Positions 17,271 to 25,148 of a DNA stretch of 64,000 bases are shown in pieces. A program made the translations under genes and the position numbers. Position 1 is the stretch's first letter; each line of letters starts with the position of its first letter. The stretch covers positions 1 through 64,000 of the forward strand of contig NZ_JBHZSP010000009.1 of NCBI RefSeq assembly GCF_043643765.1, read 5' to 3'. Under the pieces are notes generated by a model that did not search any database, had not been told where the DNA came from, and was given only the letters and a program-made list of their open reading frames with translations. The DNA is from Marinomonas posidonica_A (GTDB lineage Bacteria > Pseudomonadota > Gammaproteobacteria > Pseudomonadales > Marinomonadaceae).

Positions 17271-18003
17271 CAATGCTTCCCCCCATGTAAGCTCGTATTA
17301 CGGCTTGATCGGACATCACTGCTTGTGGGTCACCCTGAGCAATGATCTGGCCGCTGTCCATACAAATGAGACGTTTTACGACACGCAACAAAATATGGAC
17401 AATATGTTCGATCCAAACGATGCCAATACCACGCTCTTTTAAGGTCAAAATGGTATCCACTAACGCGAGAGCTTCCGCCTCTGTAAGGCCACCACCGATT
17501 TCATCCAGAAACAAAAGCTTAGGTTGCGTCGCCAAGGCACGAGCTAATTCCAAACGCTTACGGTCTAACAGACCGATGCTCTCTGCATCTCGATTAGCAA
17601 GCGGTAACATACCGCATAACTTAATGGACTCTAACGCGATGTCGTAAGCCTCTTCACGATTATTGGTTGCCGCATGAATCGCAGCGACAAAAACATTTTC
17701 AAACACAGTAATGCCTGAAAAGGGCTTGGGGATTTGATGGGTTCTCACTAACCCCTGCTTGGCACGTTGCCGCGCAGGAGAATGGGTAATCGTTTGATTA
17801 TTTAGAATAATCTCGCCCTTGGTTGGAGCCTGAGCTCCCGACAAAACACTCAATAAGGTAGACTTTCCTGCCCCATTGGGTCCAACGATGCCAATGGCAT
17901 CGTTGGTGTCCATGGCGAAATCAATTCCATTCAACACTTGCACTCGACCGAAAGACTTATGAATTCCTGTCGCCTGTAATTGTGAATAAGTGATATTTTC
18001 CAC
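17257..18003 (-). CDS. LIV-type ABC transporter ATPase (LivG-like), variant signature
   Basis: This 248-residue ATPase has Walker A GPNGAGKST and Walker B LLFLDEIGGGLTEAE. Where the ABC signature (LSxGQ/LAYGQ) should be, it reads IGLLDRKRLELARAL, so the usual Ser/Gly-Gln pair is missing. The same kind of variant is remembered from other LIV-like cassettes, so this may define a sub-branch rather than inactivation; the LivF-like partner keeps a normal signature. Translation starts at GTG (18001-18003) with TAGGAG seven bases upstream. Confidence 0.88.
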   Translation of the reverse strand: MENITYSQLQATGIHKSFGRVQVLNGIDFAMDTNDAIGIVGPNGAGKSTLLSVLSGAQAPTKGEIILNNQTITHSPARQRAKQGLVRTHQIPKPFSGITVFENVFVAAIHAATNNREEAYDIALESIKLCGMLPLANRDAESIGLLDRKRLELARALATQPKLLFLDEIGGGLTEAEALALVDTILTLKERGIGIVWIEHIVHILLRVVKRLICMDSGQIIAQGDPQAVMSDQAVIRAYMGGSIDVVG

Positions 18004-18013
18004 GGAATCGCTC

Positions 18014-19306
18014 CTAGCGGTTGTACGGAAGAAGCTTGTGACTTACAGGTACATTTGTATCTGTAACATTTTCCGTAATCACATAATCCAATTTGTGTTT
18101 TCCTGTGCCCTTCACCCACTGAGCGCCAATAATCGGACCAGGTGAGACATTCGGAACGGGACCAGAGGTAAAATCGATTTTTCCGCCGATGGTCGTCACG
18201 TTCAATGAGGCAATCGCATCTCGAATATCCGCGTGTGACTTCGGATTTTTAGCTTGCTTTAAGGACTCCGTAGCAGCATCCAACAGAGATAAAGTCGCTC
18301 CTAACTGCTGAGTCCATTGCTCACCTGTTTCCTTTTCCCATAAATTCGCCAGCTGCGTGCCATTTTGCCCTGTTAATGTAGAGGTATATGGAAAGCTTTT
18401 ATGCCAATAAGCGGCCGAAGCAATTTTTGGCCCCAATGACCCTAGCACTTCAATGTCCGCTGGAAACAATCCCGTCTTAGCCACTTGGATGATTTTTACC
18501 TGACGATTCAGCCCCTGTTGTGCTGCTTGACGCCAGAAAGCGGCAAAATCAGGTGGAATTGGGAAAGTATTAATAATTTCAACGTTTTCAGCTTTGAACT
18601 TTGCGATCTGACTGGAAAAGTCCGTTGTCCCCGTTTCGTATGCACCAGGGTCTATTACGGTATAACCAGCTTCCTTAAAGCGTGGCACTAACGCCCCACG
18701 AATGGCACTGCCATCCGCATCATTTGGGTACATCACACCCACTTTTTTATTGGTATCGAGCAATGCCCATTGAGACATGTAGGTCTGGTAAAACTCTCCT
18801 GTCCCAAAGCCAAAATGATAAGTCCACTTGAACGGACTTGGCTTACCCGGTTTGGCACCACGACCGTAATACCAAGCTTCCCACGGCATCACAGTCGATA
18901 AGGTAGGAACGCCTGCGGCTTCGCCGGCATCGGCAACTGGATTAATGACTTCTGGGGTTGAAACCGCCAGCATTAAATCCACCCCTTGGTTGATTAGCTC
19001 TTTCGCCAGTTGTCCCGCTCGAGCAGGGTCAGATTGGCTATCACGATCAAGAATGTTGACCTTATAATGCTTTCCCTGAATGGTCATACCATCCACTAAG
19101 GCTTTGCGCGCTTGCTCTAAAATAAAGCCATCGGTTTTACCAAAGCTAGCAAGTGGTCCGGTCCTTGGACTAATAAAGCCAATATTAATGGTATCCTCGT
19201 CTGCTGCGACGACATGGCCAGATACGATCAAGCCAGTCGCCACTAATGCAGGGGCCAGTAACTTGGTCAATCCAGTATTAAGGCAATTTCGTTTATTACT
19301 TTTCAT
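18014..19306 (-). CDS. LIV-type ABC transporter periplasmic binding protein
   Basis: This 430-residue protein has a cleavable signal peptide (hydrophobic core LLAPALVATGLIVSGHVVAA, cut after about residue 35). A type I periplasmic binding fold starts at INIGFISPRTGPLASFGKTDG. It would capture the substrate and deliver it to the permease pair. It is longer than classical LivK (about 370) and belongs to the broad amide/urea/aromatic-acid binding group, so the ligand cannot be read from the sequence. AGAGG precedes the ATG. It is the first transporter gene after the upstream aldehyde dehydrogenase. Confidence 0.88.
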   Translation of the reverse strand: MKSNKRNCLNTGLTKLLAPALVATGLIVSGHVVAADEDTINIGFISPRTGPLASFGKTDGFILEQARKALVDGMTIQGKHYKVNILDRDSQSDPARAGQLAKELINQGVDLMLAVSTPEVINPVADAGEAAGVPTLSTVMPWEAWYYGRGAKPGKPSPFKWTYHFGFGTGEFYQTYMSQWALLDTNKKVGVMYPNDADGSAIRGALVPRFKEAGYTVIDPGAYETGTTDFSSQIAKFKAENVEIINTFPIPPDFAAFWRQAAQQGLNRQVKIIQVAKTGLFPADIEVLGSLGPKIASAAYWHKSFPYTSTLTGQNGTQLANLWEKETGEQWTQQLGATLSLLDAATESLKQAKNPKSHADIRDAIASLNVTTIGGKIDFTSGPVPNVSPGPIIGAQWVKGTGKHKLDYVITENVTDTNVPVSHKLLPYNR

Positions 19307-19378
19307 GAAAACCTCTTGTTATTTTTTTGGTTAAGGTATTGTTATTCACTTAATGGCATGTTCCTGAAAACACCGCTC

Positions 19379-20884
19379 TTAAGTCTGTCGGTTTACTGTA
19401 ATCCAGCGCACCTCGGTAAACTCATCGACACAGGCGTCACTGCCAAAACGACCATAGCCGCTTGACTTCAGTCCACCAAAAGGCATGTAGGGATCATCTT
19501 TTACCGTGGCACCATTAATGTGACAGATGCCAGATTCAAGCTGGTTCGCTAACGTTTCTGCGAATGGCAAATCCTTCGTGAAAAGTGCCGCCGCTAAGCC
19601 ATACTCACAATTATTCGCTACCGTAATGGCTTCTTCTGGGGAGTCAACGCGATAGATGCCCGCAATAGGACCAAAGCATTCTTCTGAATAAATGCGCATC
19701 ATGGGGGTGATATGATCAAGCAGTGTCGCGTCTATAAATTGACCTCGTCGTGACGCTCCTGTTAGCAGTGTGGCGCCTTTATCTACGGCATCATCAATCA
19801 GAGCAGATAACCGCGAAGCAACCGAAGGGCTGGCAACAGGCCCCAGTTTTACACCTTTACGGCGTGGGTCTCCCGCCACCAATTGAGCGGCGATATCCGT
19901 CACTAGAGCAATGAATTCATCGGCAATGCTTTGCTCAACGATGATCCTGTCCGTTGCCATACAAATTTGGCCTTGATTTAAAAACGCTCCGTAAGCGGCT
20001 TCCTTGGCAGCCAATGCTAAATTGGCGTCTTTCAGTACAATTAATGGTGACTTACCACCTAGTTCTAAGAGACAGCGCTTGAGGTGTTTGGCAGCAATAC
20101 CTGCGATAATTCTTCCTACTCGCGTTGAACCGGTAAAATTCACTCGGCGTACCGATGGGTTTGAAATCAAACTGGTAATCACTTCTTCTGAATGTTCTGA
20201 GGCATTCGTCATCGCCCCGATCACCCCATCAGGAATACCGGCTTCATGAAGCAACTCAGCTAACAACACATGGGTGCCGGGAGACAACTCAGAGGCCTTC
20301 AAGATCACAGTATTACCAAAGGCAAGTGGAAAGACGACGGCCCTCATGCCCAATACAATTGGAGCATTCCATGGCGCAATAGCAAGACAAACACCAGCAG
20401 GTTTGCGAACAATGTAAGAGTCTTTAGTTTGATGAAATGCACTTTGTTGTGAGGGTACTGAAGCGGTTTCTGCTGAGCATTTTTTGGATTGGTGGAACAC
20501 TGCGAGATCCACCGCGGCATCAATAGCCTCTATCGCCACTTTAATATTAAAATCGACCCATTCCTGTGTCGCGCCAATCTCTCTCAACATACAGTCAGCA
20601 AAACGATCACGATATTTCGGCATCAGAGATTTAGCACGTTGTAAAATAGCGGCTCGCTCCTCAACCTGAGTAGCAGACCAAGCAGGAAAACTCGCCGTCG
20701 CAACCGCGACCATATGCTCCGCGTCTTCACGTCGACCACAAGCCACGTGAGAAGCCACTAAATCATTGCTCGGATCTAGACGATCAAAATAGCCTCCATT
20801 CATCGCTGGCTGGTGTTGACCATCGACAAACAAATTCACTTCAGGAACAGGGCGAGTTCCCAAACTGTCACTGGCAATATTCAA
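19379..20884 (-). CDS. aldehyde dehydrogenase, aromatic-aldehyde type (promoter-proximal copy)
   Basis: This enzyme of about 501 residues has the catalytic Glu in LLELGGKSPLIVL, the Cys in NQGQICMATDR and the C-terminal PFGGLKSSGYGRFG motif. It is a paralogue of the 12363 enzyme; both look like vanillin/salicylaldehyde-type dehydrogenases. The start is uncertain. The open frame reaches back to a TTG at 20938, but AGGGAG lies nine bases before a second TTG at 20882-20884, which gives a normal N terminus (NIASDSLGTRPVPEV), so I use that. It is the first gene of the operon and is divergent from the AraC regulator. Confidence 0.83.
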   Translation of the reverse strand: MNIASDSLGTRPVPEVNLFVDGQHQPAMNGGYFDRLDPSNDLVASHVACGRREDAEHMVAVATASFPAWSATQVEERAAILQRAKSLMPKYRDRFADCMLREIGATQEWVDFNIKVAIEAIDAAVDLAVFHQSKKCSAETASVPSQQSAFHQTKDSYIVRKPAGVCLAIAPWNAPIVLGMRAVVFPLAFGNTVILKASELSPGTHVLLAELLHEAGIPDGVIGAMTNASEHSEEVITSLISNPSVRRVNFTGSTRVGRIIAGIAAKHLKRCLLELGGKSPLIVLKDANLALAAKEAAYGAFLNQGQICMATDRIIVEQSIADEFIALVTDIAAQLVAGDPRRKGVKLGPVASPSVASRLSALIDDAVDKGATLLTGASRRGQFIDATLLDHITPMMRIYSEECFGPIAGIYRVDSPEEAITVANNCEYGLAAALFTKDLPFAETLANQLESGICHINGATVKDDPYMPFGGLKSSGYGRFGSDACVDEFTEVRWITVNRQT

Positions 20885-21036
20885 AATGTCATGCTCCCTG
20901 TTATTAGATTTTTTTGTAGGTAGATGAGCTAGTAACAAAAGATTAACAGCTATCCTTCCGATAAAAATGTCAATTTATGGGTTATTATTGTTAAATAATG
21001 GTTTGTTAATGGGTGTTTTTCATAAAAGGTTAGAAA
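20885..21036. promoter_or_regulatory. divergent promoter region of catabolic operon and araC-type gene
   Basis: This short AT-rich gap contains three similar hexamers on the plus strand: ATGGGT (20977-20982), ATGGTT (20999-21004) and ATGGGT (21009-21014). The last two are ten bases apart, one helical turn, as expected for half-sites of an AraC-type activator. The role is inferred. Confidence 0.35.
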
Positions 21037-21927
21037 ATGCTGACGAACATAATTGGCTCTATGGTGCGCTTCGAAGAGATCCAACCGGGACTGCAAGCTC
21101 GTACTTTTAGTGCTGGCAGCGGTAATTTTACCGACTTTAATTTGATTGGTGTGGTACAGCGAGGCGACATTTCTATCGTCTATGAAGACGAACAACACAA
21201 TGTCTTGGGCCCCTCTATTTTTTGCCTCCCACACAAAGCCAGCGCGAAAATCTTAGTGCCCGCTGGCAGTCAAATTTGGCTCATTGGCTACAGTAATGAA
21301 TTGACAAATTTGGTCATGGGAACAGAATTAGACAGCACCAAACTAGAAATATTAATGCAACAACTTACTCTTACCCAATGTCAAAAAAGCGATGTTAATG
21401 ACGTTTTCTTACCCCTATTAAAACTGCTTAATTTAGAAATAAGCTTCACCAAGAACCGCTCTCAAACCATCATTTGTGCCATCATTCGCATTTTACTCAT
21501 CAATACTTACCGTCTGACGAATATCCAATCCATCAAGCTAAATGACTCGCCAGATGAACTGGTGTTACAGCGTTTTAGACAGCTTGTTGAAATCGAATTT
21601 AAAAACCGTAAGCCCGTCCGTTATTATTGTCAGGAGCTTAATGTCACCTATGATCGACTGCACGCCATTTGCCAACGTAACTTACAAAAACCACCATTGC
21701 AGCTGATCAATAATCGTGTGCTGATAGACGCCACGACCCGTTTAAAAAAACCGTCTGATTCCATACAAACGATTGCCAATCAATTAGGCTATAACGATGC
21801 CAGCCAATTTAGCCATTTCTTTAAAAAAGAAACGGGGCTATCCCCGAATCAATTTCGTAAAAACAACACCGCGACAGGTTCTTTAAAAGGCTCCAATTAT
21901 GAATACAATTTTTCAGACTGGCCTTAA
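21037..21927 (+). CDS. AraC-family transcriptional regulator
   Basis: This 296-residue protein has a C-terminal AraC double helix-turn-helix (about residues 195-285). The second helix-turn-helix reads SIQTIANQLGYNDASQFSHFFKKE and is followed by GLSPNQFRK. The N-terminal part (about 1-170) is a beta-rich ligand-binding region with GDISIVYEDEQHNVLGPSIFCLPHKA. It is divergent from the aldehyde dehydrogenase/LIV operon and most likely controls it in response to the imported substrate. AAAGG lies just before the ATG. Confidence 0.9.
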   Translation: MLTNIIGSMVRFEEIQPGLQARTFSAGSGNFTDFNLIGVVQRGDISIVYEDEQHNVLGPSIFCLPHKASAKILVPAGSQIWLIGYSNELTNLVMGTELDSTKLEILMQQLTLTQCQKSDVNDVFLPLLKLLNLEISFTKNRSQTIICAIIRILLINTYRLTNIQSIKLNDSPDELVLQRFRQLVEIEFKNRKPVRYYCQELNVTYDRLHAICQRNLQKPPLQLINNRVLIDATTRLKKPSDSIQTIANQLGYNDASQFSHFFKKETGLSPNQFRKNNTATGSLKGSNYEYNFSDWP

Positions 21928-22089
21928 CAGTATCAGGGTAATTTGAGGGCTCTTTATCCGCGTAAAACAGAGTTCATCAGTCTCTACTGAAAATCCTCGA
22001 TGCGATCCAGATTGCACGAAAGAAAATAAGTCCCTTGCTGACATTACTTGAAATGAAAAAGCTTTGTGGCGCTACGCCTTGTTAAAAAA

Positions 22090-22190
22090 GAAGACGTAAC
22101 CCGCTCAGCTTTATACAGAATTAAATAGCAAAAAAATGCTGCCTAACAAGCCAACCAGAAGAAATAAAAACACTCGCCGACAGAGAAAAA
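22090..22190. repeat. degenerate relative of the 1590-1739 repeat
   Basis: The stretch contains GTAACCCGCTCAGC followed by CCAACCAGAAGAAATAAAAA and CACTCG, in the same order as GTTACCCGCTCAGC, CCAACCAAAGTCAAACAGAAG, TAAAAATAAACGCCTCG in 1597-1667. It lies just beyond the stop codon of arfB. Similarity is partial and judged by eye. Possible remnant of a dispersed element. Confidence 0.35.
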
Positions 22191-22192
22191 AT

Positions 22193-22606
22193 CTAATCCC
22201 AATTACTTTTTCGCAAACTCTTGATCTGCCCTTTTTTCTTCTTGCTATCAACACGCTTCTTCTGTGAAGAACGAGTCGGTTTGGTTGGACGGCGGGCTTT
22301 TTGTACCTTGATGGCATCTAGAATGAGTTCTTTGAGACGTGCTAAAGCGTCTTCTCGATTCAGCTCTTGGGTACGATGCTGCTGAGCTTTGATCACAATA
22401 TCGCCGTCTTTCGTAAGACGTGAGTCTTTCAATGCGAGTAAGCGCTCTTTATGAAATTCCGGCAAAGAGGAGCTGGCGACATTGAAGCGCAGATGAATGG
22501 CGGAAGAGACCTTGTTGACGTTTTGTCCGCCAGCGCCTTGTGCTCGAATGGCGGTCAATTCGATTTCGTCATCGGGTATGGCAACCGCGAGGGATATTTG
22601 CAACAT
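22193..22606 (-). CDS. arfB: alternative ribosome-rescue factor ArfB (peptidyl-tRNA hydrolase)
   Basis: This 137-residue protein has the release-factor GGQ motif in IRAQGAGGQNVNKVSSAIHL and a strongly basic C-terminal tail (KARRPTKPTRSSQKKR onward), both hallmarks of ArfB/YaeJ. The protein enters the empty mRNA channel of stalled ribosomes with its tail and hydrolyses the peptidyl-tRNA. Length and layout equal the E. coli protein. It is a single gene, divergent from the hisA-like gene. Confidence 0.95.
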   Translation of the reverse strand: MLQISLAVAIPDDEIELTAIRAQGAGGQNVNKVSSAIHLRFNVASSSLPEFHKERLLALKDSRLTKDGDIVIKAQQHRTQELNREDALARLKELILDAIKVQKARRPTKPTRSSQKKRVDSKKKKGQIKSLRKSNWD

Positions 22607-22744
22607 AGTCGGTTCATTCTTTGTCTATTTAATTGATAGCAAAGAGTATATCAGTATTTGTAATTTGTGACTTTACGGCATCGTTTCGCGCGTTTTTATC
22701 CGCTATACTGGGTGTTTTATTTTGGCTAAATTTAGGAGTGTCAT

Positions 22745-23506
22745 GTGACTCAATTCCGCCCTTGTATCGACTTGCATCAAGGTAAGGTTAAACAAATCGT
22801 TGGCGGCAGCCTCAATGATGAAGGCGCTACAGAGAACTTCATCAGTGAGTACGATGCGGAGCATTATGCTCGCTTGTACCGTGAACATGGTTTAACGGGG
22901 GGTCATGTGATTGCGTTAGGCAAAGGCAATAAAGATGAGGCCATGAGCGCCTTACGTGCCTACCCTAACGGCTTGCAATATGGCGGTGGCGTGAAAGATA
23001 CCAATGCCGCTAGTTATCTAAACGCTGGCGCTTCTCACGTTATTGTAACGTCTTACTTATTTGAAAATGGCGAATTCTCTTGGGATCGCCTTGATAAAAT
23101 CAAACGTGAAACCGGTACAGACCGTTTAGTATTAGATTTAAGTTGCCGACGTACTGCAGACGGTTGGTTCATTGCCACGGATCGTTGGCAAACCATTACC
23201 TCAACGCAAGTTAATCATGATAACTTGGTGGAATTAGCCAATCATTGTGACGAATTTTTGATTCACGCGGCCGATGTAGAAGGTTTGCAAGCAGGCATTG
23301 ATGAAGACTTAGTCAGCCTACTAGGAAAGGCCAGCCCTGTGGCCGTCACCTATGCTGGTGGTGCGCGCGCTTTGCAGGATTTAAAACGTGTTCATGAATT
23401 GTCTGCAGGACAAGTGGACTTAACCATTGGCAGTGCTTTGGATATTTTTGGTGGTAAAGGGGTAACCTTGGACGAATGCATTCTGTGGAATCAATCCCAA
23501 GCATAA
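22745..23506 (+). CDS. hisA: eukaryotic-type HisA (ProFAR isomerase)
   Basis: This 253-residue TIM-barrel protein resembles fungal/plant-type ProFAR isomerase (yeast HIS6) much more than the usual bacterial HisA. Stretches colinear with yeast HIS6 from memory include CIDLHQGKVKQIVGGSL, QYGGGVKDTNAASYL, HVIVTSYLFENGEF, LVLDLSCRRTADGWF, EFLIHAADVEGLQAGID and VDLTIGSALDIFGGKGV. Asp9 and Asp at about 132 are the likely catalytic residues. The reaction is the fourth step of histidine synthesis, an Amadori rearrangement. The start is GTG with AGGAG six bases upstream; an ATG two bases earlier runs straight into TGA. No other his gene is near. Confidence 0.85.
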   Translation: MTQFRPCIDLHQGKVKQIVGGSLNDEGATENFISEYDAEHYARLYREHGLTGGHVIALGKGNKDEAMSALRAYPNGLQYGGGVKDTNAASYLNAGASHVIVTSYLFENGEFSWDRLDKIKRETGTDRLVLDLSCRRTADGWFIATDRWQTITSTQVNHDNLVELANHCDEFLIHAADVEGLQAGIDEDLVSLLGKASPVAVTYAGGARALQDLKRVHELSAGQVDLTIGSALDIFGGKGVTLDECILWNQSQA

Positions 23507-23652
23507 TACCTTGCTCAAGCCTTACCACAGACAAGCTTTACACTTTATTTAGTCAAATTCGACTGGGATGTCGACTTGGCTTATCTCGACATCAAGTGCC
23601 GCATACCGCATACTTGGTGTCTGTATTTTTTCCTAATTCTCAGGACGGTTAG

Positions 23653-24384
23653 ATGTCAATATTTCGTAGTGGCCTGTTACTTGTGACGCTCTTTTTGAGC
23701 GCTTGCTCGATGCCCATTTTTTCTCCTCAACCAGACGCTACTGACCAAGTTAAAGACGCCGCAACAGATTTGATGATCCCCAATCAACAAGTAGTTATCG
23801 AAGAGCCAGCAAAAGCGACTGGCTATGCGGAAGACTTGGCAGATTTAAACAAGTATCAGCAAAGTGCTGAAAAGCATTATCACGCATTAAACGATCGCCT
23901 TGGCAGCGCCAGTAAGCCACCGAGAATCATTGAGGCCGATCTATTATCTCGTGAAGCCTTGCAAGCCAGTATTCAACAATTGCGCACATACATAAGCCAA
24001 ACCAATACCGAATTGGCCGCATTGGATGCCCGCGTAGGTGAGCGTCAACAAATGCCGATCAGCGGCGATCTGGCACGTTTGTTCTTATCTGAAACCACGG
24101 TCAATGAAGCGGTAGGCAGTTTTAAGGCGCAACCTCTCATTGGTCAATGGGTCCGCGGCGAATCCCGAGTCATTCGTTTAAAAGACAATTTTTTGTTTGA
24201 GAGCCCGAATTCAGAAGACGTAACCATTACTTTTTCTGAACGATATCAAATTTTGATCAATGGCCAAGTCGTGATGACGGTGTCGCCTCAAAGAGCCAAG
24301 AACAGCGCTAAGTTTCAAGTCCCTACTCAGGATCAAAGCGGCTCATTGATTGGTAAATTGGATTATCGCCTGGTCAACAACTAA
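23653..24384 (+). CDS. hypothetical lipoprotein
   Basis: This 243-residue protein has a lipoprotein signal, LLLVTLFLSAC, with Cys at about 19. A helical middle part (about 70-140, containing QASIQQLRTYISQTNTELAALDARV) has coiled-coil character. The C-terminal domain is strand-rich (LIGQWVRGESRVIRLKDNF ... ERYQILINGQVVMTVS). I recognise no family. The layout suggests a periplasm-facing membrane-anchored protein. AGGA lies eight bases before the ATG. Confidence 0.7.
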   Translation: MSIFRSGLLLVTLFLSACSMPIFSPQPDATDQVKDAATDLMIPNQQVVIEEPAKATGYAEDLADLNKYQQSAEKHYHALNDRLGSASKPPRIIEADLLSREALQASIQQLRTYISQTNTELAALDARVGERQQMPISGDLARLFLSETTVNEAVGSFKAQPLIGQWVRGESRVIRLKDNFLFESPNSEDVTITFSERYQILINGQVVMTVSPQRAKNSAKFQVPTQDQSGSLIGKLDYRLVNN

Positions 24385-24424
24385 GCGATTCCTATGATCA
24401 ACAATAAAGCCATGATCAGTTAGA

Positions 24425-24916
24425 TCACGACACCGCTGTCGACATATTTTCTCGCTGAGCAGCCTGCCGCTGTCGTTCTGCATTGTCTAACTGCATTTTT
24501 AACTGTGACAGTTGCTTAGACAAGACTTTCATCAGTGACTTAGTGTTGAATTGTTGTAACAAGGTTTGCAATTGATGAACCACATATTGATTCACTTGCA
24601 TTAACCTTTGTGGTTGTTGTGAAAGCGCCATTTTTTGGCTTTGCCAATAGGCATCCCCCACAGAGCCACTTAGTGCACTGGCCGCTTGGTGGTGTGCGGT
24701 ATTCGGCGATTTATGCTTTTCAAGCATGTCCCAGATGGTTTCACAAAACTGCTGGAAAACGTTTCCTAAGCAACGGAAGACTTGTTTATCTAGGGTATTG
24801 GTTGCCTTACGGCCAAAGTCCAAATTGGCCACCATGCCGTCATAACAAATGGACACCATATCCTGTAAAATGCGAATGTCTATGGCGAGTTTGCCACGTC
24901 GGTAGAATCTCAACAT
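24425..24916 (-). CDS. hypothetical helical protein
   Basis: This 163-residue protein of unknown family is helical throughout, with no signal peptide or membrane segment. The C-terminal third (LMKVLSKQLSQLKMQLDNAERQ) looks like a coiled coil. GGAGG lies six bases before the ATG, which supports a real gene. It is convergent with the lipoprotein gene at 23653 and divergent from the sigma-54 activator at 25149. Confidence 0.65.
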   Translation of the reverse strand: MLRFYRRGKLAIDIRILQDMVSICYDGMVANLDFGRKATNTLDKQVFRCLGNVFQQFCETIWDMLEKHKSPNTAHHQAASALSGSVGDAYWQSQKMALSQQPQRLMQVNQYVVHQLQTLLQQFNTKSLMKVLSKQLSQLKMQLDNAERQRQAAQRENMSTAVS

Positions 24917-25148
24917 GTTTTCCTCCCGTGTTATTTAAATGACTTTAATCTGTCTTTCTTTGTTGAGCGCAATGCCGATGCCAGGATTTTGATTTTTTGG
25001 TTAAATCGTTTTCAATAAAGGGTGAACTTTGTGCAAACAAGTTTGAATAAACTGAGAGTTAGCGCAAAGTAATGACCTATGACCTAGGCTTAGACCCTTG
25101 CCTTGTGATCTCATTTGGCTAAGTTCATAAAACTCACGAAAGGAAATC

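Noticed and set aside
20950..21234. 94-codon open frame on the minus strand overlapping the araC-type gene
   Set aside because: It is antisense to the well-supported AraC regulator, with no ribosome-binding site or family match.
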